A stretch of 64,000 bases of DNA, taken from assembly GCF_003710935.1 (NCBI RefSeq), contig NZ_RHHS01000015.1, forward strand, positions 1-64,000, written 5' to 3'. The DNA comes from Brevibacillus gelatini (lineage in GTDB: Bacteria; Bacillota; Bacilli; Brevibacillales; Brevibacillaceae). The notes under the pieces are model-generated. The model saw only the letters and a program-made list of their open reading frames with translations, was not told the origin of the DNA and did not search any database. The position numbers were made by a program, and so were the translations under genes. Positions 54,830 through 64,000 of this stretch are shown here, in pieces; the stretch's first letter is position 1, and the number at the start of each line of letters is the position of its first letter.

Positions 54830-57800
54830 ATGAATAACATTGAAACGTATTATCCCGTTACTCCTTTGCAGCAGGGCCTCATTTTTCACAGTTTGCTGGA
54901 GCCGGAGTCCGGAGCCTACATCGTACAGATGGGGCTAAAGCTGCAAGGTCCTCTGAATGTCTCCTTGTTTGAACAGGCATGGCAGTGCCTGGTAGACAGA
55001 CACGCCATTTTTCGCACCAGATTTGTTGGCGGCAAAGTAAAAGAATACGTCCAGGTCGTCCTGAAAGAACTGAAAATTTCTGTGGTAGAACACGATCTCC
55101 TTCATCTTTCCTCCTCCGAACAAGAGGCGTTTTTACATACGTTTGCGAAAGAAGATCGCAAACGCGGCTTCAACGTCGAGCAAGCGCCGTTGATGCGATT
55201 GAACCTGTTTCATTTGGGCAGCGATACCGTGCATTTTCTGTGGACGCTGCACCACGTACTGATCGACGGCTGGAGCATGCCTCTGGTCTTCGGCGAAGTG
55301 TTTGCAGCCTACGACATGCTCAGCAAAGGCGAGCCGGTACAGCTCCCTCCGGTCAGAGCGTACCGCGACTACATTTTGTGGCTGAAAAAGCAGGACCTGA
55401 AGCAGGCGGAAGCCTTTTGGCGCAATTATTTGCAAGGCTTTGCGGAAGCGACGCCGCTTTCGTTCGGACGTGCCTATAAAAATCCTTACCTCGATCAAAA
55501 GCAGTACCGGGAACTGGATTTGACCGTCAGCGAGCCGATTTCCCGCGCGCTGCAAACGTTGGCACGCCAGCACCGTCTGACCGTCAACACCATTGTGCAG
55601 GGAGCGTGGGCCTTGCTTTTGAGCCGCTACAGCGGTCAGGATGACATTGTGTTCGGCGCCACCGTCTCGGGACGTCCCGCCGATTTGCCCGGAGTCGAGA
55701 CGATGATTGGTCTGTTTATCAATACCCTGCCCGTCCGGGTGCAGATCAGACAGGATGAGAGTGTCATCAGCTGGCTCAAATCTTTGCAGCAACAGCAAGC
55801 CGAGTTTCGCCAGTACGAGTACACGCCGCTTGTGGAAATCCAGGGCTGGAGCGATGTACCGCGCGGACAATCGCTGTTTGAGAGCATTCTCGTCTTTGAA
55901 AATACGCCTGTCGGGCAATCAGGCGGCGGTGGAGAAAGCGCGATCTCGATTGTGGACGTGCACTCGGAGGAGCAGACAAACTACCCGTTTACGCTCGTAG
56001 CAGCCTCCGGCAAGACGATCGACATCAAGGTCAAATTCGATGAAAGCCAGTTTGAGCTGTCTGCCATTGAGCGGGTTCTCGATCAGCTTCACTCGCTGCT
56101 GGTCTCGATTGCCAAAAACGCCAGACAACGGCTTGCCGATGTCTCTCTCATCAGCGAGAGCGAACGTCATCAAGTTCTCGTCGAGTGGAACCGGACGGCA
56201 GTGGAATACCCTACAGGGCTTTGTGTTCATCACGCGTTTGAGCGGCAAGTGGAAAAGACGCCGAATACCGTGGCCGTTGCCTATCACGATGTCGAACTGA
56301 CCTACGCGCAGTTGAACGAGCGGGCAAACCAGTTGGCTCACCGCCTCGTCAGCGAAGGGGTAAAGCCGGATACGCTCGTCGGTATTTGCACAGAGCGTTC
56401 GCCTGACATGATAATCGCCATCCTTGGGGTAATGAAATCCGGGGCTGCCTACGTGCCGATTGATCCTGCCCACCCACGAGAGCGCATCGCCTACATGATC
56501 GCGGATTCGCAAGCGCGTGTGCTGCTGACCCAGCAGTCGCTCATCGAGATGTTGCCTGAAACAGTGGCGAACGTCATTTGCCTCGACAGCGATGAACTGG
56601 CCGATGAGCCTGTTGAAAATGTTGCAAGCGAGGCTACGGAGCGAAACCTTGCCTACGTGATCTACACCTCTGGCTCTACCGGACAGCCAAAAGGGGTCAT
56701 GGTCGAGCACCACAGCGTAATGAACATGGCGCATGCCCTGATCGAAGCGTTTGACATTCAGCCGACAAGCCGTGTCCTGCAATTTACTTCGTTCAGCTTC
56801 GACGTGTCGATTTCCGAAATCGCGATGGCGTTGCTCGCTGGTGCGACGCTGGTCATCGCCGATCGGGAGTCGCTCATGCCAGGTCCTGAGCTGATTCACG
56901 TTTTGCGGGAACAGCGCATCACTGCCGTTTCCATGGTGTCTTCCGTGCTGGCGGCTCTGCCGGATGCCGAACTGCCTGACCTGCGCACGCTGATTGTCGG
57001 CGGAGAAGCACCGAGCCGCGAGCTTGTGGCCCGCTACGCGCCCGGCCGCCGGTTTTTCAACTGCTACGGCCCGACGGAAGCGACCGTATGCTCCACGATG
57101 ATGCTGTGCCAGCCCGGCATGGAGAACCCGCCGATCGGCCGTCCGATTGCCAACGCGACGATGTACGTCCTGGACGCAAACCTCCAACCTGTGCCTGTCG
57201 GAGTACCCGGTGAGCTGTACATTGGCGGAAAAGGCTTGGCTCGCGGCTACTGGAATCGTCCCGAGCTCACAGCCGAGCGCTTTATCGCGCATCCGTTCGG
57301 CGCGGAAGGCGAGCGCCTTTACCGGACGGGCGACCTCGTTCGCTATCGGCAAGACGGCAATCTCGAATTTCTCGGACGCATCGACCATCAGGTAAAAATT
57401 CGCGGGTATCGCATCGAACTGGGCGAGATTGAAAATGCCCTCAGACAGCACCCTGCCGTGCAAGAGGCACTGGTCATCGCCCGGGAAGAAAAAGCGGGTG
57501 ACAAGCGCCTGGCAGCGTATCTGGTGGCAGCGACGAACGAAGAGAAGCCGGCTGTAGAGGAGCTTGCCTTTTTCCTCAAGGAAACATTGCCGGATTACAT
57601 GATTCCGGCAGGCTTTGTCTGGCTGGATGCGATTCCGCTTACCGTCAATGGAAAAGTGGATCGCCGAGCCTTGCCCGTGCCGGATTGGGGACAGTTGACC
57701 GCACAGCGGGAGTATATCGCTCCGCGTACCCCGACAGAAGAAATCGTGGCAAACATCTGGTCACAAGTGCTTTCGGTGGAACGGGTCGGCAGCTACGACG

Positions 57801-57960
57801 ATTTCTTCGAGCTTGGCGGACATTCACTTCTGGCAACTCAAACGGTCTCCCGCCTGAAGGAAGCGTTTGGCGTAGAGATACCGCTCCGCACCCTTTTCGA
57901 GTTTTCGACGGTAAACAAGCTTAGCGAATGGATTGCGTCGGTCAGTGAAAACAAATCGGG
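54830..57960 (+). other. Module 13 (C-A-T), predicted Trp
   Basis: Pocket D-V-S-S-I-G-C-V-C, same as module 9. Here the carrier has the normal FELGGHS. The C domain (PVTPLQQGLIFHSLL) is of the post-E form and accepts D-Leu12 from LgrC. Confidence 0.87.
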
Positions 57961-60900
57961 TCTGTCCGACATTCCGCTCGTCCCTGTTGCCCGTGACCGG
58001 AACTTGCCGCTTTCCTATGCGCAGCAACGCCTGTGGTTTTTTGACCGCTTGATGCCCAATCATGCGCTGTACAACATCCCGACCGCTGTCCAGTTGCAGG
58101 GGAAACTTGACATCGACGCGTGGGAGCGCAGTCTCAAGCTGATAATCGACCGTCACGAGAGCTTGCGCACGACGTTTACGGATCAAAACGGAGAAGCCGT
58201 TCAGGTGATTCATCCAACGAGTGACTGGCGACTGGAGCGAATCGATCTTCGCGCACTTCCCGACGATGTGCGTCACGCAGAAGGACAGCGCCTGGCAAAA
58301 GAAGAGGCGAACAAGCCGTTTGACCTCGTCACAGGTCCGCTGATCCGCGCGACGATCATCCAGACCGGGGAAGAAAATTTCATTTTCCTGCTGAACGTTC
58401 ACCATATCATCGCCGACGGCTGGTCAGCGGGAATTTTGCTGCGTGAGCTGTTCACCTGCTATCAGGCTTTTGTCCAAGGGGAGACACCAAAACTTGCAGA
58501 ACTGCCAATCCAGTATGCAGATTATGCGGTTTGGCAGCGTGAGTGGCTCACGAGCGACGTGTTGGAAAAGCAACTGTCCTACTGGCGGGCAAAACTGGGC
58601 GGAGCAGAGCCGCTGCTTGCCTTGCCGACAGATCGGCCCCGACCTGCGGTGCAGACGTACGAAGGCAGTAGCATCACTGTCATGTTTGACGAAGAGTTGA
58701 AAGCGAGTCTCTTTGCCCTGAGCAAAAGGGAAGGGACGACTCTTTTCATGACGCTGCTCGCCGCCTTCCAGGTGTTTTTGTACCGCTATACAGGCCAGGA
58801 CGACATTCTCGTCGGCACGCCGGAAGCGGGACGCAGCCGTCAGGAGACGGAAGGGTTGATCGGCTTTTTCATCAACACGCTTGTCATGCGAACAGACTTG
58901 TCCGGCGAGCCGAGCTTTAAAGAAGTGCTGGCGCGCGTGCGGGAGACGGCCCTTGGCGCGTATGCCCATCAGGACCTGCCCTTCGAAAAGCTGGTGGACG
59001 AGCTGCAACTGGAGCGCAGCCTGAGCTACTCCCCGCTGTTCCAGGTGATGTTCGTTCTGCAAAACATTCCGGTACAGGCAGAAGCGCTGGAAGGGATTCG
59101 CATCTTGCCGCTGGAGGGCGGTCAGCAGGTGGAGACTACCAAGTTTGATCTCACCTTGACGATGGCAGAAGCGCCCAGCGGTTTGGCGGCTACGTTTGAG
59201 TACAACACAGCGCTGTTTGACCGGAGCACGGTTGAACGGATGATCGGACACTTTGGCCGATTGCTCGAAGCAGTGGCAGCGAACCCCAACCAGGCGATCA
59301 CGACCTTGCCGCTGATGAGCGAAGCCGAGCAGCAGCGAGTCGTGTCGGAATGGAACAACACAGCCGTAGCGTACTCCACCGAGCATTGCGTGCATGAGCT
59401 GGTCGCCCAAATCGCCCGCAAACTGCCAGATCAGCCCGCTGTCGTCACAAAGCAGCAATCCGTGACCTACGCCGAACTGGAAGCGAAAGCGAATCAGCTT
59501 GCCCATTATTTGCAAAAGCAGGGTGTTGGCCAGGGAAGTCTCGTCGGCATTTGCGTCGAACGGTCTATCGAGATGGTCATTGGACAGCTGGCGATCATCA
59601 AGGCCGGCGGTGCCTACGTGCCGATGGACCCGGCGTATCCAAAGGATCGTCTCGCCTTCATGGTGCAAGATGCGGGTATGGCGATTGTCCTGACGCAAGA
59701 ACGTCTCACCGACAAACTGCCTGCAGGCGCGAGCCGCCTGATTTGCCTGGACGCAGACTGGGACGCGATCGCCAGGGAGCAGACGACGGCTCCAGCGAGT
59801 GCGGCTTCCGTAAACGATCTGGCCTATGTCATCTACACATCAGGTTCGACAGGCACGCCAAAAGGAGTCGAGATCGAGCACGCGGCTCTGCTTAATCTGA
59901 TTTTCTGGCATCAGCGAGCCTATCAGGTCACAGCAAAAGACCGAGCCTCGCAAATTGCCGGGACGGCTTTTGACGCATCGGTATGGGAAATTTGGCCTTA
60001 TTTGACAAAAGGAGCCACACTTTATTTGCCGGAGGAGGAAATTCGTCTCGTACCCGAAAAACTGCGTGATTGGCTGGTGGATTGCGGGATCACGATCAGC
60101 TTTTTGCCGACGCCCTTGACGGAGAGCATGCTCGCGCTTGAGTGGCCGGACCATATCGCGCTGCGCTACATGCTGACGGGCGGCGACAAGCTGCATCACT
60201 ACCCGTCGGACAAGCTGCCGTTTACGTTGGTGAACCAATACGGGCCGACAGAAAATACGGTCGTGGCAACAGCTGGCATCGTCCCGAAAGAGGCCGGACA
60301 AGCAGCCGCCCCCACAATTGGCCGTCCGATTGACAATGTGCAAGTTTACGTACTCGATGCCCACATGCAGCCTGTTCCTGTCGGAGTGTCCGGTGAGCTG
60401 TACATCGGCGGAAGCTCTCTGGCGCGCGGTTACCTGAATCGTCCCGAGCTGACACAAGAGCGTTTTGTCGCCCATCCGTTTAGCGAAGCCGAAGGGGCGC
60501 GTCTCTACCGGACAGGCGACCTGGTGCGCTATCTGCCGGATGGCAGCCTTGAGTTCATCGGTCGTACCGACGATCAGACGAGCATTCGCGGCTTCCGCGT
60601 CGAACTGGGGGAAGTGGAGACGGCGATTGTCGCTCACCCTGCGGTCAAAGAAGCAGTCGTGACGGTTTGCACGGACAAGCAGGGAACGAAGCGGCTGGCT
60701 GCCTACCTCGTTTTGGAGGAAGGAACAGCGCTTGCCACCAACGACATCCGCAAAGCGCTCAAGGAAGCGTTGCCTGACTACATGGTTCCTGCGTTTTTCA
60801 TCGAGATGCCGTATTTGCCGCTCACGCCAAACGGCAAGGTAGATCGCAAAAGCTTGCCCGCCCCTGATTTTCAGCGACCAGAGCTTGCGGGAGAGTTTGT

Positions 60901-63900
60901 TCCGCCGTCTACGGAAAAAGAGCAACGGCTTGCCGCCATTTGGAAAGACGTGCTCGGCATCGAGCAAATCGGGATTCACGACAATTTCTTCGAGCTGGGC
61001 GGGGACTCGATTCTCAGCATCCAGATCGTGTCCCGTGCGAACCAGGCAGGACTCACGCTTACGCCAAAGCAATTGTTCGAATACCAGACCATTGCCGAAC
61101 TGGCGCAGGTCGTGGAGGAAAAAGCGGCAGTACAAGCGGAGCAAGGGCCGATCACGGGCGAAGTGCCACTTTTGCCGATTCAGAAATGGTTCTTTGTGCT
61201 TCCCTTGGAAAATCGGGACCACTGGAACCAGTCCGTCCTGCTTTCCATCCGGGCTGGCATCGACCAGGAGGCGCTCAGACAAGCTGTTGGCCTACTGCTC
61301 TCCCATCATGATGCACTCCGCATGCGCTATACCCAGACAGAAAATGGCTGGCTGCAACAAATGGACGCGCCGAGCGAGACGATTCCGTTCCGTGTCGAAG
61401 ATTTGTCCCAGCTTGCGCAGAAGGAACAAGCCAGAGCCGTTGAAGCCATCGCCAACCAGACGCAGGCAAATCTGAGCCTGGCAGAAGGGCGAGTGGTTCA
61501 GACCGTTTACTTCCATCTGGGGAAAGACGTGCCGGGCCGCCTGCTGATCGTCGCCCACCACCTGGCAGTAGACGGGGTATCGTGGCGCATCATCCTCGAA
61601 GACTTGCAAAACGCCTACGAGCAAATTGCCGCAGGCAGGGAAGCAAAGCTGCCAGCGAAAACCACGTCCTACAAGCAATGGGCGCATGAGCTTGCTCGCT
61701 ACGCGCAGTCGGATGCCCTGGAACATGAGAAAAGGTACTGGCTGTCCAAGTCCTCCGTCGATTCGGCCCGGCTGCCTGTGGATACGCCGGATGGCGGGGA
61801 GAACACAGAAGCGACGGCGAAGTCCGTCCAGCTGTCGTTGACCGTGGAGGAAACCAGAGCGCTGCTGCAGCATGTGCCGCAACTGTATCGCACGCAGATC
61901 AATGACGTCTTGCTGACCGCTTTGGCGAAGGCGCTGGGACGCTGGACAGGCAAACGTTCCGTGTTCGTCAACGTCGAAGGCCATGGTCGGGAAGAACTGG
62001 CTGAGACAATCGACCTGTCCCGTACCGTCGGCTGGTTCACCAGTATGTATCCGGTACATCTGCAATGGGACGAAACTTTTTCGGTGAAAAAAGCGCTTTT
62101 GACCACGAAAGAAGAACTGCGCGCCATTCCGAACAAAGGGCTTGGCTACGGCGTGCTCCGCTACCTCCATGCGGATCGGGAGGTGGCCGAGGCGCTGGAC
62201 CGCATGCAGGCAGAAGTGCTGTTCAACTACATGGGCAAAATCGATCAGATTGTCGGCGCCGATTCCTTGTTTGGCTCAGCGCCGGAATCCAGCGGTGCGA
62301 ACCTGAGTCCAGATGCCCAGTGGCACCATCTGATCGACGTAAACAGCGTCGTCGCAGGAGAGCAACTGCATGTGACCTGGCGATTCAGCGAGAAGCTTCA
62401 TCGGGAGAGCACGATTGCAGCTGTTGCAACTGACTTCATGGCTGCCCTGCGGGAGATTGTCGCCCATTGCGCCACAGAGGAAGCAGGGGGGTATTCCCCA
62501 TCCGATTTCCCGCTCGCTGTACTGGATCAGAAGAGCATCGACAAGCACATTGGCTCGGATCGGCACATCGAGGATGTGTATACCCTTTCGCCGCTCCAGC
62601 AAGGCATGCTGTTCCACTCCTTGTACAGCCAGGACAGCGGAGATTACGTCGTCCAGTTTGCGGTCACGTTCCACAACCTGGATGTGTCCGTTCTGGAAAA
62701 AGCATGGCAAAAAGTGCTGGATCGCCACTCCATTTTGCGGACGTACTTCGTCTGGGAAGGGCTGAATCAGCCGCACCAGGTTGTGCGCAAAGACGTGAAA
62801 GCTGTGATCCGCGAGGAAGATTGGCGCCATTTGCCAGCAGAGGTGCAGGAAGAGAAGTTTGCCGCTTTTCTTGCCCAAGACCGCAGACAAAGCTTCGACA
62901 TCACGCAGGCTCCGCTGTCGCGCTGGGTAGTCTTCCGCACAGGAGAGGCGGAATATCGCTTCGTCTGGAGCTTCCACCACGTTTTGCTGGATGGCTGGAG
63001 CGTTCCGATTGTATTGAACGAACTGCTTGCCCACTACACCGCGATCAGCGAAGGACAGGAAGAAAAACGGAGACCTTCCCAGCCATTCTCCCACTACATC
63101 GCCTGGTTGAAGCGTCAGGACATGCAAAAAGCACGGCAGTTCTGGATGGAACAACTGAAAGGCTTCCACGAGCCGACTCCGCTCGGAATGGGCAAAGCCG
63201 CTGTTGCTTCCACACAGAAGCAATACAGGGAAAAAAGCGTCCTCTTGTCGGAGGAAGCGAGCGAGCAGTTGCACAGCTTCGTACGCGAGCATCAGTTGAC
63301 GCTGAACACTTTGGTGCAAGGCGCGTGGGGCTGGATTTTGGGCAGCTACAGTGGCGAGGAGGAGGTGCTGTTCGGGGCGACAGGCTCAGGGCGGCCGGCA
63401 GATCTTGCCGGGGTTGAGACGATGGTTGGCTCTTTCATCAATACACTGCCTGTACGGATTTTCCTGCGGACGGACGCGACCGTGCTCGCCTGGCTGAAAG
63501 ACCTGCAACGCAGGCAGCTGGAGATCCGGGAGTACGAATATACACCGTTGTTCGACATCCAAAGCTGGAGCGAACTGCCGCGCGGGTCTGCCCTGTTTGA
63601 GTCGATTCTCGTCTTTGAGAACTATCCGACCGTGCAAGGGGCGAAACGGGAAGAGGGCAATCCGGATTCTGCTGCGTCGGGCGTTTCGCTGGAAATTCAC
63701 GATGTAACAGCCGTGGAACAAACCAACTACCCGCTTACGCTGGTCGCAGCCCCAGGCAAGCAAGTAGCGATCAAGCTGAAATACGATCAGGATCGCTTCG
63801 ACGACGCCATGATCGACCGGGTGCTGCAACAGATGATCCGGCTCATGGTTCAGATGAGCGAAACACCAAAGCTGCGTCTTGCCGACATTACGCTGATGGA

Positions 63901-64000
63901 CGACGAAGAGCGCAAACGGGTGCTCGTCGATTGGAACCGCACGGAAGCGGACTATCCGCGTGAGCTGTGCATCCATCAGGCATTTGAGCGGCAAGCCGAG
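54830..64000 (+). CDS. lgrD: Linear gramicidin synthetase subunit D, partial (modules 13-15)
   Basis: An open frame of 3057 codons with no stop, cut by the window end. Module 13: C13 H141-H142-D146, A13 core near 612, T13 Ser999. Module 14: C14 H1191-H1192-D1196, A14 core near 1669, T14 Ser2060, E14 from about 2112 with H2243-H2244 and intact VEGHGRE and RTVGWFTSMYP. Module 15: C15 from about 2582 with H2716-H2717-D2721, then the first residues of A15. Pockets predict Trp13 and Leu14 (made D by E14). The ATG at 54830 follows GGGGGTGA (54812-54819) and an additional AGGAAAAG; the gap to lgrC is 75 nt. The missing part should hold A15-T15 (Trp), module 16 (Gly) and the reductase domain that releases the peptide aldehyde. 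The published LgrD is about 5085 residues as I recall, so roughly 2000 residues are outside the window. Confidence 0.96.
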   Translation, partial: MNNIETYYPVTPLQQGLIFHSLLEPESGAYIVQMGLKLQGPLNVSLFEQAWQCLVDRHAIFRTRFVGGKVKEYVQVVLKELKISVVEHDLLHLSSSEQEAFLHTFAKEDRKRGFNVEQAPLMRLNLFHLGSDTVHFLWTLHHVLIDGWSMPLVFGEVFAAYDMLSKGEPVQLPPVRAYRDYILWLKKQDLKQAEAFWRNYLQGFAEATPLSFGRAYKNPYLDQKQYRELDLTVSEPISRALQTLARQHRLTVNTIVQGAWALLLSRYSGQDDIVFGATVSGRPADLPGVETMIGLFINTLPVRVQIRQDESVISWLKSLQQQQAEFRQYEYTPLVEIQGWSDVPRGQSLFESILVFENTPVGQSGGGGESAISIVDVHSEEQTNYPFTLVAASGKTIDIKVKFDESQFELSAIERVLDQLHSLLVSIAKNARQRLADVSLISESERHQVLVEWNRTAVEYPTGLCVHHAFERQVEKTPNTVAVAYHDVELTYAQLNERANQLAHRLVSEGVKPDTLVGICTERSPDMIIAILGVMKSGAAYVPIDPAHPRERIAYMIADSQARVLLTQQSLIEMLPETVANVICLDSDELADEPVENVASEATERNLAYVIYTSGSTGQPKGVMVEHHSVMNMAHALIEAFDIQPTSRVLQFTSFSFDVSISEIAMALLAGATLVIADRESLMPGPELIHVLREQRITAVSMVSSVLAALPDAELPDLRTLIVGGEAPSRELVARYAPGRRFFNCYGPTEATVCSTMMLCQPGMENPPIGRPIANATMYVLDANLQPVPVGVPGELYIGGKGLARGYWNRPELTAERFIAHPFGAEGERLYRTGDLVRYRQDGNLEFLGRIDHQVKIRGYRIELGEIENALRQHPAVQEALVIAREEKAGDKRLAAYLVAATNEEKPAVEELAFFLKETLPDYMIPAGFVWLDAIPLTVNGKVDRRALPVPDWGQLTAQREYIAPRTPTEEIVANIWSQVLSVERVGSYDDFFELGGHSLLATQTVSRLKEAFGVEIPLRTLFEFSTVNKLSEWIASVSENKSGLSDIPLVPVARDRNLPLSYAQQRLWFFDRLMPNHALYNIPTAVQLQGKLDIDAWERSLKLIIDRHESLRTTFTDQNGEAVQVIHPTSDWRLERIDLRALPDDVRHAEGQRLAKEEANKPFDLVTGPLIRATIIQTGEENFIFLLNVHHIIADGWSAGILLRELFTCYQAFVQGETPKLAELPIQYADYAVWQREWLTSDVLEKQLSYWRAKLGGAEPLLALPTDRPRPAVQTYEGSSITVMFDEELKASLFALSKREGTTLFMTLLAAFQVFLYRYTGQDDILVGTPEAGRSRQETEGLIGFFINTLVMRTDLSGEPSFKEVLARVRETALGAYAHQDLPFEKLVDELQLERSLSYSPLFQVMFVLQNIPVQAEALEGIRILPLEGGQQVETTKFDLTLTMAEAPSGLAATFEYNTALFDRSTVERMIGHFGRLLEAVAANPNQAITTLPLMSEAEQQRVVSEWNNTAVAYSTEHCVHELVAQIARKLPDQPAVVTKQQSVTYAELEAKANQLAHYLQKQGVGQGSLVGICVERSIEMVIGQLAIIKAGGAYVPMDPAYPKDRLAFMVQDAGMAIVLTQERLTDKLPAGASRLICLDADWDAIAREQTTAPASAASVNDLAYVIYTSGSTGTPKGVEIEHAALLNLIFWHQRAYQVTAKDRASQIAGTAFDASVWEIWPYLTKGATLYLPEEEIRLVPEKLRDWLVDCGITISFLPTPLTESMLALEWPDHIALRYMLTGGDKLHHYPSDKLPFTLVNQYGPTENTVVATAGIVPKEAGQAAAPTIGRPIDNVQVYVLDAHMQPVPVGVSGELYIGGSSLARGYLNRPELTQERFVAHPFSEAEGARLYRTGDLVRYLPDGSLEFIGRTDDQTSIRGFRVELGEVETAIVAHPAVKEAVVTVCTDKQGTKRLAAYLVLEEGTALATNDIRKALKEALPDYMVPAFFIEMPYLPLTPNGKVDRKSLPAPDFQRPELAGEFVPPSTEKEQRLAAIWKDVLGIEQIGIHDNFFELGGDSILSIQIVSRANQAGLTLTPKQLFEYQTIAELAQVVEEKAAVQAEQGPITGEVPLLPIQKWFFVLPLENRDHWNQSVLLSIRAGIDQEALRQAVGLLLSHHDALRMRYTQTENGWLQQMDAPSETIPFRVEDLSQLAQKEQARAVEAIANQTQANLSLAEGRVVQTVYFHLGKDVPGRLLIVAHHLAVDGVSWRIILEDLQNAYEQIAAGREAKLPAKTTSYKQWAHELARYAQSDALEHEKRYWLSKSSVDSARLPVDTPDGGENTEATAKSVQLSLTVEETRALLQHVPQLYRTQINDVLLTALAKALGRWTGKRSVFVNVEGHGREELAETIDLSRTVGWFTSMYPVHLQWDETFSVKKALLTTKEELRAIPNKGLGYGVLRYLHADREVAEALDRMQAEVLFNYMGKIDQIVGADSLFGSAPESSGANLSPDAQWHHLIDVNSVVAGEQLHVTWRFSEKLHRESTIAAVATDFMAALREIVAHCATEEAGGYSPSDFPLAVLDQKSIDKHIGSDRHIEDVYTLSPLQQGMLFHSLYSQDSGDYVVQFAVTFHNLDVSVLEKAWQKVLDRHSILRTYFVWEGLNQPHQVVRKDVKAVIREEDWRHLPAEVQEEKFAAFLAQDRRQSFDITQAPLSRWVVFRTGEAEYRFVWSFHHVLLDGWSVPIVLNELLAHYTAISEGQEEKRRPSQPFSHYIAWLKRQDMQKARQFWMEQLKGFHEPTPLGMGKAAVASTQKQYREKSVLLSEEASEQLHSFVREHQLTLNTLVQGAWGWILGSYSGEEEVLFGATGSGRPADLAGVETMVGSFINTLPVRIFLRTDATVLAWLKDLQRRQLEIREYEYTPLFDIQSWSELPRGSALFESILVFENYPTVQGAKREEGNPDSAASGVSLEIHDVTAVEQTNYPLTLVAAPGKQVAIKLKYDQDRFDDAMIDRVLQQMIRLMVQMSETPKLRLADITLMDDEERKRVLVDWNRTEADYPRELCIHQAFERQAE
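57970..62520 (+). other. Module 14 (C-A-T-E), predicted D-Leu
   Basis: Pocket D-A-W-F-L-G-Q-V-V. C domain PLSYAQQRLWFFD (L donor). The E domain is intact. Confidence 0.9.
62560..64000 (+). other. Module 15, truncated by the window (C and start of A)
   Basis: The condensation domain is complete with HHVLLDGW and is of the post-E form. The adenylation domain breaks off about 15 residues into its N-terminus, before any specificity residue, so Trp15 is expected from the pathway but not shown. Confidence 0.85.

Overview
The window is a low-GC Gram-positive (Bacillota) segment, almost certainly from Brevibacillus (B. brevis/parabrevis group). It holds most of the gene cluster for linear gramicidin, the N-formylated alternating L/D pentadecapeptide with a C-terminal ethanolamide. 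The assignment rests on an NRPS with an N-terminal formyltransferase domain, the order and chirality of the modules, and the specificity pockets I read by eye. There are no RNA genes, insertion sequences, CRISPR arrays or replication origins that I can see.

Layout. (1) 92-6929, plus strand: a tight four-gene operon of an RND efflux permease, its lipoprotein membrane-fusion partner, a type II thioesterase and a long aldo/keto reductase, closed by a terminator. (2) 7059-8760, minus strand: an ABC-2 permease and its ATPase, convergent with the first operon and with their own strong terminator. (3) 8761-9210: a divergent control region with a good sigma-A-type promoter for lgrA, inverted repeats, a G9 tract and a possible Spo0A box. 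(4) 9211-64000, plus strand: lgrA, lgrB, lgrC and the first 3057 codons of lgrD, about 86% of the window. lgrD is cut by the window edge inside adenylation domain 15; module 16 and the terminal reductase must lie beyond it.

How it works. LgrA formylates and loads Val1 and adds Gly2. LgrB adds Ala3, D-Leu4, Ala5 and D-Val6. LgrC adds Val7, D-Val8, Trp9, D-Leu10, aromatic residue 11 and D-Leu12. LgrD begins with Trp13, D-Leu14 and the condensation domain for residue 15. Every even module carries an epimerization (E) domain and every odd module begins with a condensation domain of the kind that follows an E domain. The predicted order Val-Gly-Ala-D-Leu-Ala-D-Val-Val-D-Val-Trp-D-Leu-Trp-D-Leu-Trp-D-Leu equals linear gramicidin residues 1-14. 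The thioesterase probably clears misprimed carriers, the aldo/keto reductase is a strong candidate for the final aldehyde-to-alcohol step, and the RND and ABC systems are plausible export or self-protection pumps.

The system is known, but several details deserve attention: a visibly degenerate E domain on the glycine module, near-identical duplicated valine adenylation domains (296 bp without a mismatch), a single pocket residue that separates the promiscuous module 11 from the strict Trp modules, the mismatch between the published name 'LgrE' and protein fold in this locus, and a hairpin between lgrC and lgrD.
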